Positions 53,006-60,590 of a DNA stretch of 64,000 nucleotides are shown piece after piece. The notes beneath the pieces are model-generated. The model saw only the letters and a list, made by a program, of their open reading frames with translations, was not told where the DNA came from and ran no database searches. The position numbers and the translations under genes were made by a program. Position 1 is the first letter of the stretch; every line of letters begins with the position of its first letter. This DNA is from UBA4877 sp002399345 (GTDB lineage: Bacteria > Bacillota > Thermoanaerobacteria > Thermoanaerobacterales > UBA4877), in NCBI GenBank assembly GCA_036752905.1, contig DAIORT010000007.1:1-64000 (forward strand), given 5' to 3'.

Positions 53006-54197
53006 TGTTGTTATCGTAGACGGAGCACGTTCCGCTTTTACAAAATTCGGAGGATCACTTAAGGCTTATGCATCAGTGGATATCGCAACACTGGTGGTTA
53101 ATGATCTGTTAAAGCGCACCGGTATACTGGACAAGGGTAAAGTAGACAGCCTTATGGCCGGCTGTGCCCTCGGAGATATGAAAACAAAAGACATAGCAAG
53201 ATACATCGTTTTACAATCAAAATTGCCGATGGAAACCTCTGGCACTTTTGTCGAAATGCAAGGCGGTTCGGCCATTGCAGGGCTCAATCATGCCGCATGG
53301 AAAATTAAAGCCGGCATGTCTGAGGTTGCTATAGTCGGTGGCATGGAGTCTTACTCCACCTTTACGGCTAAATTCCCAATGTGCCGTCCACAGTATAAAT
53401 TTATCGCTCCATATGCCTTAAAACCAGAGCATACTCCTAATAAAGAGCGTGACCTCGACAGGGCATCTTTGGATGATAAGATGGCCGCTGAATGGGGGAT
53501 CACCCGTGAGCAGGCCGATACGTATGCAGCCAGGAGCCAAGAACGCCTAGCCCAAGCTTATAAGAAGGGAATTACCGGAGATGAAATCGTCCCGATTGTA
53601 ATCCCTGCCACACGCAAGGCACCGGAAATTGTTATAAATAAAGATGATTCTCCATGTCCTGACATAACGGCTGAGGAACTTTCAAAACTGCAACCGGTAA
53701 ACCAGAGCGGCATTACTACAGCGGGTAACTCCACCGGTTTGAATGACGGTGCAGCCTTTATGCTGATAATGACTGCTGAGAAAGCACAGGAACTCGGTTA
53801 TAGGCCTATAGCCCGTTGGGTAACCGGAGCTCACTGCGGCGTACGTGAAGATTATACAGGCATAGCACCTGCATACTCTAACCTCAAAGCCATAAAGCAA
53901 GCCGGCCTCAAACTGGAGGATATCGACGTGATTGAGTGCAATGAGGTATCTGCTGCAGAGAACCTGGCTGTCATAAGCGAGATGGAAAAACAGACCGGCA
54001 AAAAGATTGATAAAGAAAAATGGAATCCAAACGGAGGTGCTATTGCCATAGGGAACCCTAACGCAGCCTCAGGTGCCCGTATGACCATGTTTGCTATGCG
54101 TCAACTTGAACAAACATCAGGTAAATATGGCATGGCCTCTACTTGCTGTGCAGGTGGCCAGGGAGCTACTGTAATCATCGAGAATCTCAGACACTAA
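52998..54197 (+). CDS. Thiolase-like protein lacking catalytic residues
   Basis: The 399-residue paralogue aligns without gaps over its first 90 residues with the previous thiolase. The nucleophile position 89 is Gly (VEMQGGSAIAG), the histidine of GHP is Asn (AIGNPNAASGAR), and NEAFAAQN reads NEVSAAEN. The C-terminal Cys pair (STCCAGGQG) remains. The reading frame is intact and the ribosome site is strong (AAGGAGG), so it is not a simple pseudogene. It probably forms a mixed complex with the active thiolase or binds acyl-CoA without thiolysis. Confidence 0.88.
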   Translation: MRDVVIVDGARSAFTKFGGSLKAYASVDIATLVVNDLLKRTGILDKGKVDSLMAGCALGDMKTKDIARYIVLQSKLPMETSGTFVEMQGGSAIAGLNHAAWKIKAGMSEVAIVGGMESYSTFTAKFPMCRPQYKFIAPYALKPEHTPNKERDLDRASLDDKMAAEWGITREQADTYAARSQERLAQAYKKGITGDEIVPIVIPATRKAPEIVINKDDSPCPDITAEELSKLQPVNQSGITTAGNSTGLNDGAAFMLIMTAEKAQELGYRPIARWVTGAHCGVREDYTGIAPAYSNLKAIKQAGLKLEDIDVIECNEVSAAENLAVISEMEKQTGKKIDKEKWNPNGGAIAIGNPNAASGARMTMFAMRQLEQTSGKYGMASTCCAGGQGATVIIENLRH

Positions 54198-54226
54198 TAT
54201 TACTTGTGAAGAAAGGACGGATTAAC

Positions 54227-55090
54227 ATGGAAATAAAGAAGGTATTTGTAATCGGAGGCGGCGTTATGGGCAGACAGATCGCCCTGAACTCCGCTATATA
54301 CGGCTATCAAGTCAAGATCTATGACAAGATTCCCGCAGTATGTGATAAAGTGCAGGCATGGGAAGTTGAGTATCTCGCAGGCCGTATTAAAAAAGGCCGT
54401 ATGACGGAGGACCAGGTCAAGCAGGCCAAGGATCACTTTACTATAGTACGTGATGCACAAGAGGCTGCTGATGCAGATCTGGTCATTGAGGCTGTTGTTG
54501 AAAGACAAGATGTAAAGGCCGATGTCTTCAAGGAGTTTAGCGGTATCGTACAACCGGATACAATCCTGGCAACAAACTCAAGCTACATGGTTTCTTCCAT
54601 GTTCAAGGATTGTGTCTCTCATCCAGAGCGGCTGTTAAACTGCCATTATTATAATCCGGCACTGGTAATGAAATTCGTGGAGGTTGTCCAGGGTGAACAT
54701 ACCAATCCCAAGGTAGCGGATGCGGTTATGGAATTCTGTCGCAGCACAGGAAAAGATCCTATTTGTATGAAAAAGGAGCTCCCCGGTTTCGCAGCCAACC
54801 GTATAGTAAGTGTCATTAATGCCGAGGCACGTTTCCTGGTACAGAATGGATATCTGACATATCAGGAAGTTGATAAAGCATGTGAAGAGGGACTGGGACA
54901 TCCTATGGGGCCCTTCCGTCTTATGGATATGACAGGCATTGATTTATCATACGATCTGATGAAGGCCGGCATGGCTATGGATGGCAAAAAACCGGATTGC
55001 TATGATATGGTTGAGAAAATGGTTAAAGAAGGAAACCTGGGCCGTAAAACAGGTAAGGGCTTCTATGACTATACAAAAGAAAATAAGTAA
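54227..55090 (+). CDS. 3-hydroxyacyl-CoA dehydrogenase (HBD family)
   Basis: The 287-residue NAD(P)-dependent enzyme has the Rossmann motif FVIGGGVMGRQIA near 7-19, IEAVVE, ATNSSYM, the catalytic His in CHYYNPALVMKFVEVV, PGFAANR and the end signature RKTGKGFYDY. It interconverts acetoacetyl-CoA and 3-hydroxybutyryl-CoA or oxidises a related 3-hydroxy compound. It is the last gene of the operon. AAGGACGG precedes the ATG. Confidence 0.9.
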   Translation: MEIKKVFVIGGGVMGRQIALNSAIYGYQVKIYDKIPAVCDKVQAWEVEYLAGRIKKGRMTEDQVKQAKDHFTIVRDAQEAADADLVIEAVVERQDVKADVFKEFSGIVQPDTILATNSSYMVSSMFKDCVSHPERLLNCHYYNPALVMKFVEVVQGEHTNPKVADAVMEFCRSTGKDPICMKKELPGFAANRIVSVINAEARFLVQNGYLTYQEVDKACEEGLGHPMGPFRLMDMTGIDLSYDLMKAGMAMDGKKPDCYDMVEKMVKEGNLGRKTGKGFYDYTKENK

Positions 55091-55107
55091 AAAAAGATGC
55101 AATCTGT

Positions 55108-55132
55108 CCCGGGCAATAGGCCCGGGTTTTTT
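55108..55132 (+). terminator. Terminator of the catabolic operon
   Basis: CCCGGG-CAATAGG-CCCGGG followed by TTTTTT lies 18 bases after the dehydrogenase gene. It touches the stop codon of the convergent malY-like gene. Confidence 0.9.
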
Positions 55133-56309
55133 AATCTCCGCTTACAAATTCTCCTATGCGCTTAAACGCTTCCTCTATATTTTTTAGCTGTGTTCCCAGA
55201 TTGATGCGGATATATCCTTCCCCGTTGCCTATAAATTCATTCCCGCTTTCCACCAACACACCTTTCTCCTTTGCAAGACGGTGGGTAAAGGTATCACTGT
55301 CCATCTTGGTACTTTTTATATTAACCCACAGCAGATAAGAGGATTCCATTTCCATGTAAGAGAGCTGTGGAATATGGGTATCAATATAACGGCAAGCACA
55401 GCGGTAATTCTTTTTTAGGTAGTCTTTAAGTTCCTGTGTATATTCCTCCCCCTCATTGTAACATGCGACCAGTGCAATAATGCCGAATACCGTGGGTGAA
55501 GTAATAGAATTTTTGGTTAGCCGGTCTCGGAAGGTCTTACGCAAATCATCATTTTCTATTATTGCATAAGAGGTTTTAAGGCCGCCTAAATTATACTGTT
55601 TATTTGGTGAAGACAGCAGAATTACATTGTGGAAAAGGGCTCCGGTCTCAATGGAGGATGTATATGTCCCGTCAAAGATGAGCCCGCTGTGGACCTCATC
55701 GGAAATGACGATAGTCTCATACTTTTGGCACAGGGAAAGCAACGTATTAAGTTCCTCCCTGCTCCATATCCTTCCGGACGGATTGTGTGGGTTACAGAGC
55801 ATATAAAGCTTTGGCCGATATCTTTTTAACTGTTCTTCCATCTTGTTGAAATCTATATAATAGCGATTGTTTTTCACGATTAATTCATTTTCTATCACCT
55901 TTACACCATGGGCCTTAGCCGCCCTTTCAAAAGGCTGATATACCGGTGTACTCAGCATTACATAGTCATCTTTTTTGCAAAATGCCTGTACCGTATAATG
56001 AAGTGTTGAAACCGTGCCATAACACAATGTAAGCCATTCTCTTTTAGGTGATGTGTTATGATGCCGCTTGAAATAATTCATTACTGCTTCATAAAAGTCA
56101 TCATAGACATAGGTGTAGCCAAACACCCCGATATCCACGGCCTGATGCAGCTTATCAAGCAGCTCTTGCGGTGCACGGAAATCCATATCTGCAATCCACA
56201 TGGGGATATAGTCATCTATCACCTCGCCGTATTGTTGTTCTATTATTTTTTTATCCCATTTGCGGCACTTCTCTGCAAAGCGGTCGGGGAAAACATCAAA
56301 ATCATTCAT
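55131..56309 (-). CDS. MalY/PatB-type PLP aminotransferase (C-S beta-lyase)
   Basis: A fold-type I PLP enzyme of 392 residues: NPHNPSGRIWSREEL, VISDEVHSGLIF and SSPNKQYNLGGLKTSY with the PLP Lys, in the style of MalY/PatB cystathionine beta-lyases. It is the last gene of the PTS-peptidase operon. ATG 56309, inside the end of the M42 gene, has GGGAGGAAGG upstream. A C-S lyase here could process a sulfur-linked amino acid released by the peptidases; this is inference. Confidence 0.87.
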   Translation of the reverse strand: MNDFDVFPDRFAEKCRKWDKKIIEQQYGEVIDDYIPMWIADMDFRAPQELLDKLHQAVDIGVFGYTYVYDDFYEAVMNYFKRHHNTSPKREWLTLCYGTVSTLHYTVQAFCKKDDYVMLSTPVYQPFERAAKAHGVKVIENELIVKNNRYYIDFNKMEEQLKRYRPKLYMLCNPHNPSGRIWSREELNTLLSLCQKYETIVISDEVHSGLIFDGTYTSSIETGALFHNVILLSSPNKQYNLGGLKTSYAIIENDDLRKTFRDRLTKNSITSPTVFGIIALVACYNEGEEYTQELKDYLKKNYRCACRYIDTHIPQLSYMEMESSYLLWVNIKSTKMDSDTFTHRLAKEKGVLVESGNEFIGNGEGYIRINLGTQLKNIEEAFKRIGEFVSGD

Positions 56310-57366
56310 GTTCCTTCCTCCCGTGTGCAAAATCAACGGCAGACAGGAAAAATTCCTTATCCAGGCTTTTTATCAATTGTGTCATCAGCAATACAGCATT
56401 GTCCGCATCCAAAGAGCTGCCGATAGACCATGGGCTATGGCCGTACCGCAGCGGGATACCGATAACGGCACACACCGCGCCTTCGCGGGTCAGATGGGCC
56501 TGGCCGCCATCCGTACCGCCGTTACTGAACATATCCTGCTGCAGTGTTATAGCATTCTCATCAGCTATCCGCTGAATATGATCCAAAAAACGGGAAGACG
56601 GCACCATGGTCTTATCATAATGCAAAAGCATTGGGCCGTGCCCTATCTGCCTGTTATTTGTGTGATTCCTTACAAGTTCATTTCTCCAGCAACCGACGTC
56701 AAGCACAATTACAATGTCCGGTCTTACCTTGAATGCCGATGTTTTACCACCTCTCAGGCCAACCTCTTCGCTGGAGGTACCCACCATATATAGCGCATTG
56801 GGAAGCTTGTCTTTGTCCAGGCCTTTTAATGTCTCCGCCATCACATAGCATCCCATCCTGTCATCCAGGGCCTTGCCAGCAAATGTACCGTCTATACCAT
56901 AGGCCTGGCATTCACTGCTGAATGTCACCATGTCACCTACCCTTATGCCGAGCGAATAAACCTGTTCATCGGAAACAGCCCCGATATCGGTTACCAGGTC
57001 CTTGACATCGCCGTCATCATATACGGAATTTAAAACCCCGGGTATCTTTTGCCCAGACCTCGTCGTGACTCGTACTCCCTGCATAAACTTGGAGAATGTA
57101 CGAACACTTCCAACAGGGATGACATGCAGCATGCCGATCTCGCTGATGCTCCTTACCAGGAAACCCACTTCGTCCATATGGGCACATACCATTACCCGCG
57201 GGCCTCTATCGTCTCCATTCTTATGAAAGATGACAGAACCCAGCCTGTCAAAATCCATTTCATCCGAGAAATCCTTCATCTCGTCTATAAGTATGCCTCT
57301 TACCTCATCCTCATGCGATGCAACTGCATCTGCATCGCTTAACCTCTTTATCAAATCTATATTCAT
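56302..57366 (-). CDS. M42-family metal aminopeptidase
   Basis: The 354-residue enzyme has AHMDEVGFLV (metal His/Asp), ALDDRMG, the catalytic TSSEEVGLRG, DIVIVLDVG and NGGTDGGQAH. M42 enzymes are large cytosolic oligomers that trim peptides. It follows the M24 peptidase gene by seven bases and corresponds to YpdE in the enterobacterial locus. Confidence 0.92.
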   Translation of the reverse strand: MNIDLIKRLSDADAVASHEDEVRGILIDEMKDFSDEMDFDRLGSVIFHKNGDDRGPRVMVCAHMDEVGFLVRSISEIGMLHVIPVGSVRTFSKFMQGVRVTTRSGQKIPGVLNSVYDDGDVKDLVTDIGAVSDEQVYSLGIRVGDMVTFSSECQAYGIDGTFAGKALDDRMGCYVMAETLKGLDKDKLPNALYMVGTSSEEVGLRGGKTSAFKVRPDIVIVLDVGCWRNELVRNHTNNRQIGHGPMLLHYDKTMVPSSRFLDHIQRIADENAITLQQDMFSNGGTDGGQAHLTREGAVCAVIGIPLRYGHSPWSIGSSLDADNAVLLMTQLIKSLDKEFFLSAVDFAHGRKEHE

Positions 57367-57373
57367 AAATGGA

Positions 57374-58447
57374 TTACTCCTTATCTGTAATGATTAACTG
57401 CTTGGGTGAGTGGGTGAGTACCGAACGGCCGTCCTCTGTAACAAGCACGTCATCCTCAATCCTTACGCCGCCCAATCCCGGTATATATATGCCCGGCTCT
57501 ACGGTAACAACCATACCGGCTAACATCCGCGACTGCTCGGTGGGAGATAGCCGTGGGTCTTCATGATCGCTTATTCCAAGGGAATGACCGAGGTTATGCC
57601 CGAAATACTCTCCGTATCCGGCTTTTTCTATAACCGAACGGGCCGCACGGTCCACATCGCAAAAACGCTCGCCGGCACGTATAGCCTCAATTCCCTTTTG
57701 CTGAGCCTCCCTGACGGTTTCATAGACCTCTGCAAGTTTCCGGCCAGGCCGCTTGCCCACTGCAAAGCTACGCGTGATATCGGAACAGTACTGGCCCACC
57801 TTCGCGCCAAAATCCATGGTAACAAGATCACCGATCTCGATACGCTTTGTACCCGCCTTGGCATGCGGCATAGCACCTCTAATGCCACTGGCGACTATAG
57901 TGTCAAAAGACTCCTTCATCGCACCGTTTTTCTTCATAAAGTAAACCAGCTCGTTTGCAACCTCATCCTCCTGCATACCCGGCCTTACAAAATCCAGTAT
58001 GTGCAAATAGGCCTGGTCAGCAATTTCACAAGCCGACCGTATCTTTTCAATCTCCCTCTCATCCTTTACCTCCCGGATAGGATTGATATTAACGGAAACC
58101 AACGAAGCGTGAAGCTTGCCTTTTAAGGTAATATACCGGTCATATGAAATATCATCCCCCTCAACACCTATGGTATGTATATCCTCCCTATCTATAATTT
58201 CATTTACGATCATATCATAGGTGTTTTCGGCAGTCATAAGTAAAACATGTCCTTCCCGGTTGTTTTGACGAACCTGCTCATAATAGCGCGAATCCACAAT
58301 GACATATTTCGCTTGCTGTGTAACCAACACATATCCTGAGTGGCTGTATAGGCCGGAAAGATAAAACTTATTATGATAAGATGTACACAGCATTGCCTGT
58401 ACATTAGATTCCGATAAAATCTTATGGCACTTTTCTAATCTGTTCAT
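57374..58447 (-). CDS. M24B-family Xaa-Pro-type peptidase
   Basis: The 357-residue enzyme has a creatinase N-terminal domain (about 1-130) and the pita-bread domain with metal ligands in TMDFGAKVGQYCSDITRSF, GHNLGHSLGISDHEDPRL, TVEPGIYIPG and VRIEDDVLV. It corresponds to YpdF (methionine/proline aminopeptidase activity) in the enterobacterial locus. GGAGG precedes the ATG. Confidence 0.93.
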   Translation of the reverse strand: MNRLEKCHKILSESNVQAMLCTSYHNKFYLSGLYSHSGYVLVTQQAKYVIVDSRYYEQVRQNNREGHVLLMTAENTYDMIVNEIIDREDIHTIGVEGDDISYDRYITLKGKLHASLVSVNINPIREVKDEREIEKIRSACEIADQAYLHILDFVRPGMQEDEVANELVYFMKKNGAMKESFDTIVASGIRGAMPHAKAGTKRIEIGDLVTMDFGAKVGQYCSDITRSFAVGKRPGRKLAEVYETVREAQQKGIEAIRAGERFCDVDRAARSVIEKAGYGEYFGHNLGHSLGISDHEDPRLSPTEQSRMLAGMVVTVEPGIYIPGLGGVRIEDDVLVTEDGRSVLTHSPKQLIITDKE

Positions 58448-58504
58448 AATTTCCTCCTAAAATTAAGGAAGGGCAATATGCCCCTCCTTGTATATTCTTA
58501 TATA

Positions 58505-59752
58505 TCAGTCGTTTGAGTCTACTTCCAGTTTTCCCTCTTTGATCTGCTTATTTCTCGCAAAGATAACTATAAGAGCTGTGATCAATGAACCGATGGCAAT
58601 ACCGGCAATATAGGCACCTATATTGGATATAAGCGGCCAGGCCCATATGGCGGATTCAGGGAACCACTGAACCGCGCCCAGGGCAACCCCTGCTGTCCCT
58701 CCGACTATAGCACCTATCATATAGGCCGGCACGGCAATGGATGGCTTTTCCAGTGCAAAGGGTATGGAGCCCTCGCTGATACCCATGAATGCAAGAAATA
58801 TAGCGGTCTTGCCCTGCGGATAAAACTGCCTGTCAAAAACATGCCTTCCCACTATATATTTATCTATCAGTGTAGCAAGACCAAGACCGATAGGAGGGAT
58901 AACTATAGCAATGCTGCGGGCCGTAATCGGCAGCAGCTTATCTGTTGTAAAGCTCAAAGCCACAAATCCTGCAGCCTTGTTGATAGGACCACCCAGGTCG
59001 ATAGCCGTTGCTGCGGCAAGCACAATAGCATACCCATATTCTCCTGCGGCACCGGCTGCACTCAGAGCCACCTTTATCCAAGAATTTATTACCCCGCCAA
59101 TAGGTGTAACAACATATTGCATACCAAGCATAACACTGACAGCAGCAATAATAGGAATAAGAAATGTTGTTTTAAAAGCAAGCATATTATGACTTAACTT
59201 AATAGTCTTATTCATCCATTTCACAAAATAACCAACTGCAATAGCAATAATGGTCGCTCCTAAAAACGTGGAAGCGACCGGAGTATTTGCCGCCCACTTG
59301 CCGTCCACAATGCTTAAGACAGAGGTCGGCTGCGTAGCTACCAGGCCTCCGATAAATCCGGCCGGGAATGCCATCTTACCGCCGATCGAATTCGCCATGA
59401 ATGCTGCAAACATCGGTATGGCAAAGCTAAATAATGTCCCTCCGAATTCAGAAGCCAGATTGGCGAATTTCAGCCAGCCCAGCGCGGAACCGGTATAATT
59501 TCCGGAATTCATCGCATCTAATATTCCCATAGACGGATCGACACCCAGTATAACATAGGGTATAATCTGAGAAAATGCCAAAATCAATCCGCCCATAATC
59601 AGGAAAGGAATCATGTTGGAAATACCGGTCATTATATGCTTGGAAAATTCATCCCAAGTGCTTTTCTCTCCTGATGAAGGGTTAGTAGAACCAATATTAA
59701 GCTTTGTCTTATTGGCTCCGCCGTTTATTGCACTTCTTTTATGAACTGCCAT
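58505..59752 (-). CDS. PTS EIIC, fructose family (FrwC-like)
   Basis: The 415-residue permease, the same length as E. coli FrwC to my recollection, has about nine membrane helices and the fructose-family motifs GISNMIPFLIMGGLILAFS, AAATAIDLGGPINKAAGF and GISEGSIPFAL. Fused A or B domains are absent; they are separate genes upstream. GGAGG precedes the ATG. Confidence 0.92.
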   Translation of the reverse strand: MAVHKRSAINGGANKTKLNIGSTNPSSGEKSTWDEFSKHIMTGISNMIPFLIMGGLILAFSQIIPYVILGVDPSMGILDAMNSGNYTGSALGWLKFANLASEFGGTLFSFAIPMFAAFMANSIGGKMAFPAGFIGGLVATQPTSVLSIVDGKWAANTPVASTFLGATIIAIAVGYFVKWMNKTIKLSHNMLAFKTTFLIPIIAAVSVMLGMQYVVTPIGGVINSWIKVALSAAGAAGEYGYAIVLAAATAIDLGGPINKAAGFVALSFTTDKLLPITARSIAIVIPPIGLGLATLIDKYIVGRHVFDRQFYPQGKTAIFLAFMGISEGSIPFALEKPSIAVPAYMIGAIVGGTAGVALGAVQWFPESAIWAWPLISNIGAYIAGIAIGSLITALIVIFARNKQIKEGKLEVDSND

Positions 59753-59783
59753 TCTAACTCCTCCTTAAGGTACTAATTTTATA

Positions 59784-60113
59784 CTACTTCTCCGAGGCAA
59801 TCATTTCCTCAATCTCCTTAATTGTGCCCTTGGCGTTTTTAATAGCATCCTGCAGGCTGATTTCATACACATCGTAGTTATCAAAACGCTCATTATTCTC
59901 AGGTGTGATCGCCACAGCCTGGATGATAATGTCCGCCTCCGCCAGATCCTGCGGGGTAAGCTCGTTTTGAATACCATCCGCCCCCTGCGTTTCAATCTTC
60001 ACATCATACCCAAGCTCCTTTGCCGCTTCCTCCAGTGACTGTGCAGCCATAAAGGTATGGGCCAGGCCCATTGTGCATGCACACAGAGCCACTAATTTTT
60101 TCTTTTTTGTCAT
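59784..60113 (-). CDS. PTS EIIB, fructose family (FrwB-like)
   Basis: The 109-residue protein has phospho-acceptor Cys13 in CTMGLAHTFMAAQSL, then YDVKIETQGADGIQNELTPQDLAEADIIIQAV, the fructose EIIB fold. AAGGAGG precedes the ATG. Confidence 0.93.
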   Translation of the reverse strand: MTKKKKLVALCACTMGLAHTFMAAQSLEEAAKELGYDVKIETQGADGIQNELTPQDLAEADIIIQAVAITPENNERFDNYDVYEISLQDAIKNAKGTIKEIEEMIASEK

Positions 60114-60128
60114 AACCTGCGCCTCCTT

Positions 60129-60590
60129 TTAATTATTTAGTGCCTTTTCTACAATACCGAATATCTCATCGGGATCGCCTGAATTCAGCATGGTGCTTTG
60201 AAAATCAGCGCTAACCAGTTTGCGCGCCAGTGAAGATATAAGCTTTAAGTGCACCGTACTCTCCACTTCTTTTGGAACCAGCAGCGCAAAAACCACCACT
60301 ATCGGCTTCCCATCCATAGATGGCCAGTCTATACCATTCTTTGTTTTAACCACCATCACCGAAGGTCTTATGACATCCTCACAACGTGTATGCGGAATAG
60401 CAAAACCGTCATCGAAGCCGGTACTCCCTTCATTCTCCCGCTCCATAAAACCATCGATTGTCCCCTTCTCACTTGTGCTTATACCCAGCTTCACCGCTTT
60501 TTTTGCAATAAAGGCCAGGCATTCCTCCTTTGTAGAAACATCCACATCCAAAAAAACATACTCCCTCTTAAAAACGCTATCTTTCTGCAT
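60129..60590 (-). CDS. PTS EIIA, fructose/mannitol type
   Basis: The 153-residue protein has phospho-His67 in DDGFAIPHTR and the later LVPKEVESTVHLKLISSLAR. In E. coli the equivalent locus has a multidomain YpdD, while here EIIA is a single domain. ATG 60590, within the end of the regulator gene, has AAGGTG nine bases upstream. Confidence 0.9.
   Translation of the reverse strand: MQKDSVFKREYVFLDVDVSTKEECLAFIAKKAVKLGISTSEKGTIDGFMERENEGSTGFDDGFAIPHTRCEDVIRPSVMVVKTKNGIDWPSMDGKPIVVVFALLVPKEVESTVHLKLISSLARKLVSADFQSTMLNSGDPDEIFGIVEKALNN

Larger units (their letters stand above)
2761..60068. repeat. Iterated 9-bp palindrome GGCCWGGCC (17 copies)
   Basis: Exact copies begin at 2761, 8412, 10093, 13373, 14755, 15554, 21993, 22741, 24019, 32017, 38284, 39187, 44320, 56497, 57742, 58635 and 60060. 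Eleven read GGCCAGGCC and six GGCCTGGCC on the plus strand. Nearly all lie inside genes, in all codon phases; one lies just 5' of the SRP RNA. One-mismatch variants are also common (for example near 18782, 20069, 33637, 42053, 46433, 56903, 60512). The core contains CCWGG flanked by GG and CC. Confidence 0.85.

Noticed and set aside
52998..54197. Second thiolase as a pseudogene
   Set aside because: The frame is intact over 399 codons with a strong ribosome site and conserved flanking motifs. Only catalytic residues are changed.
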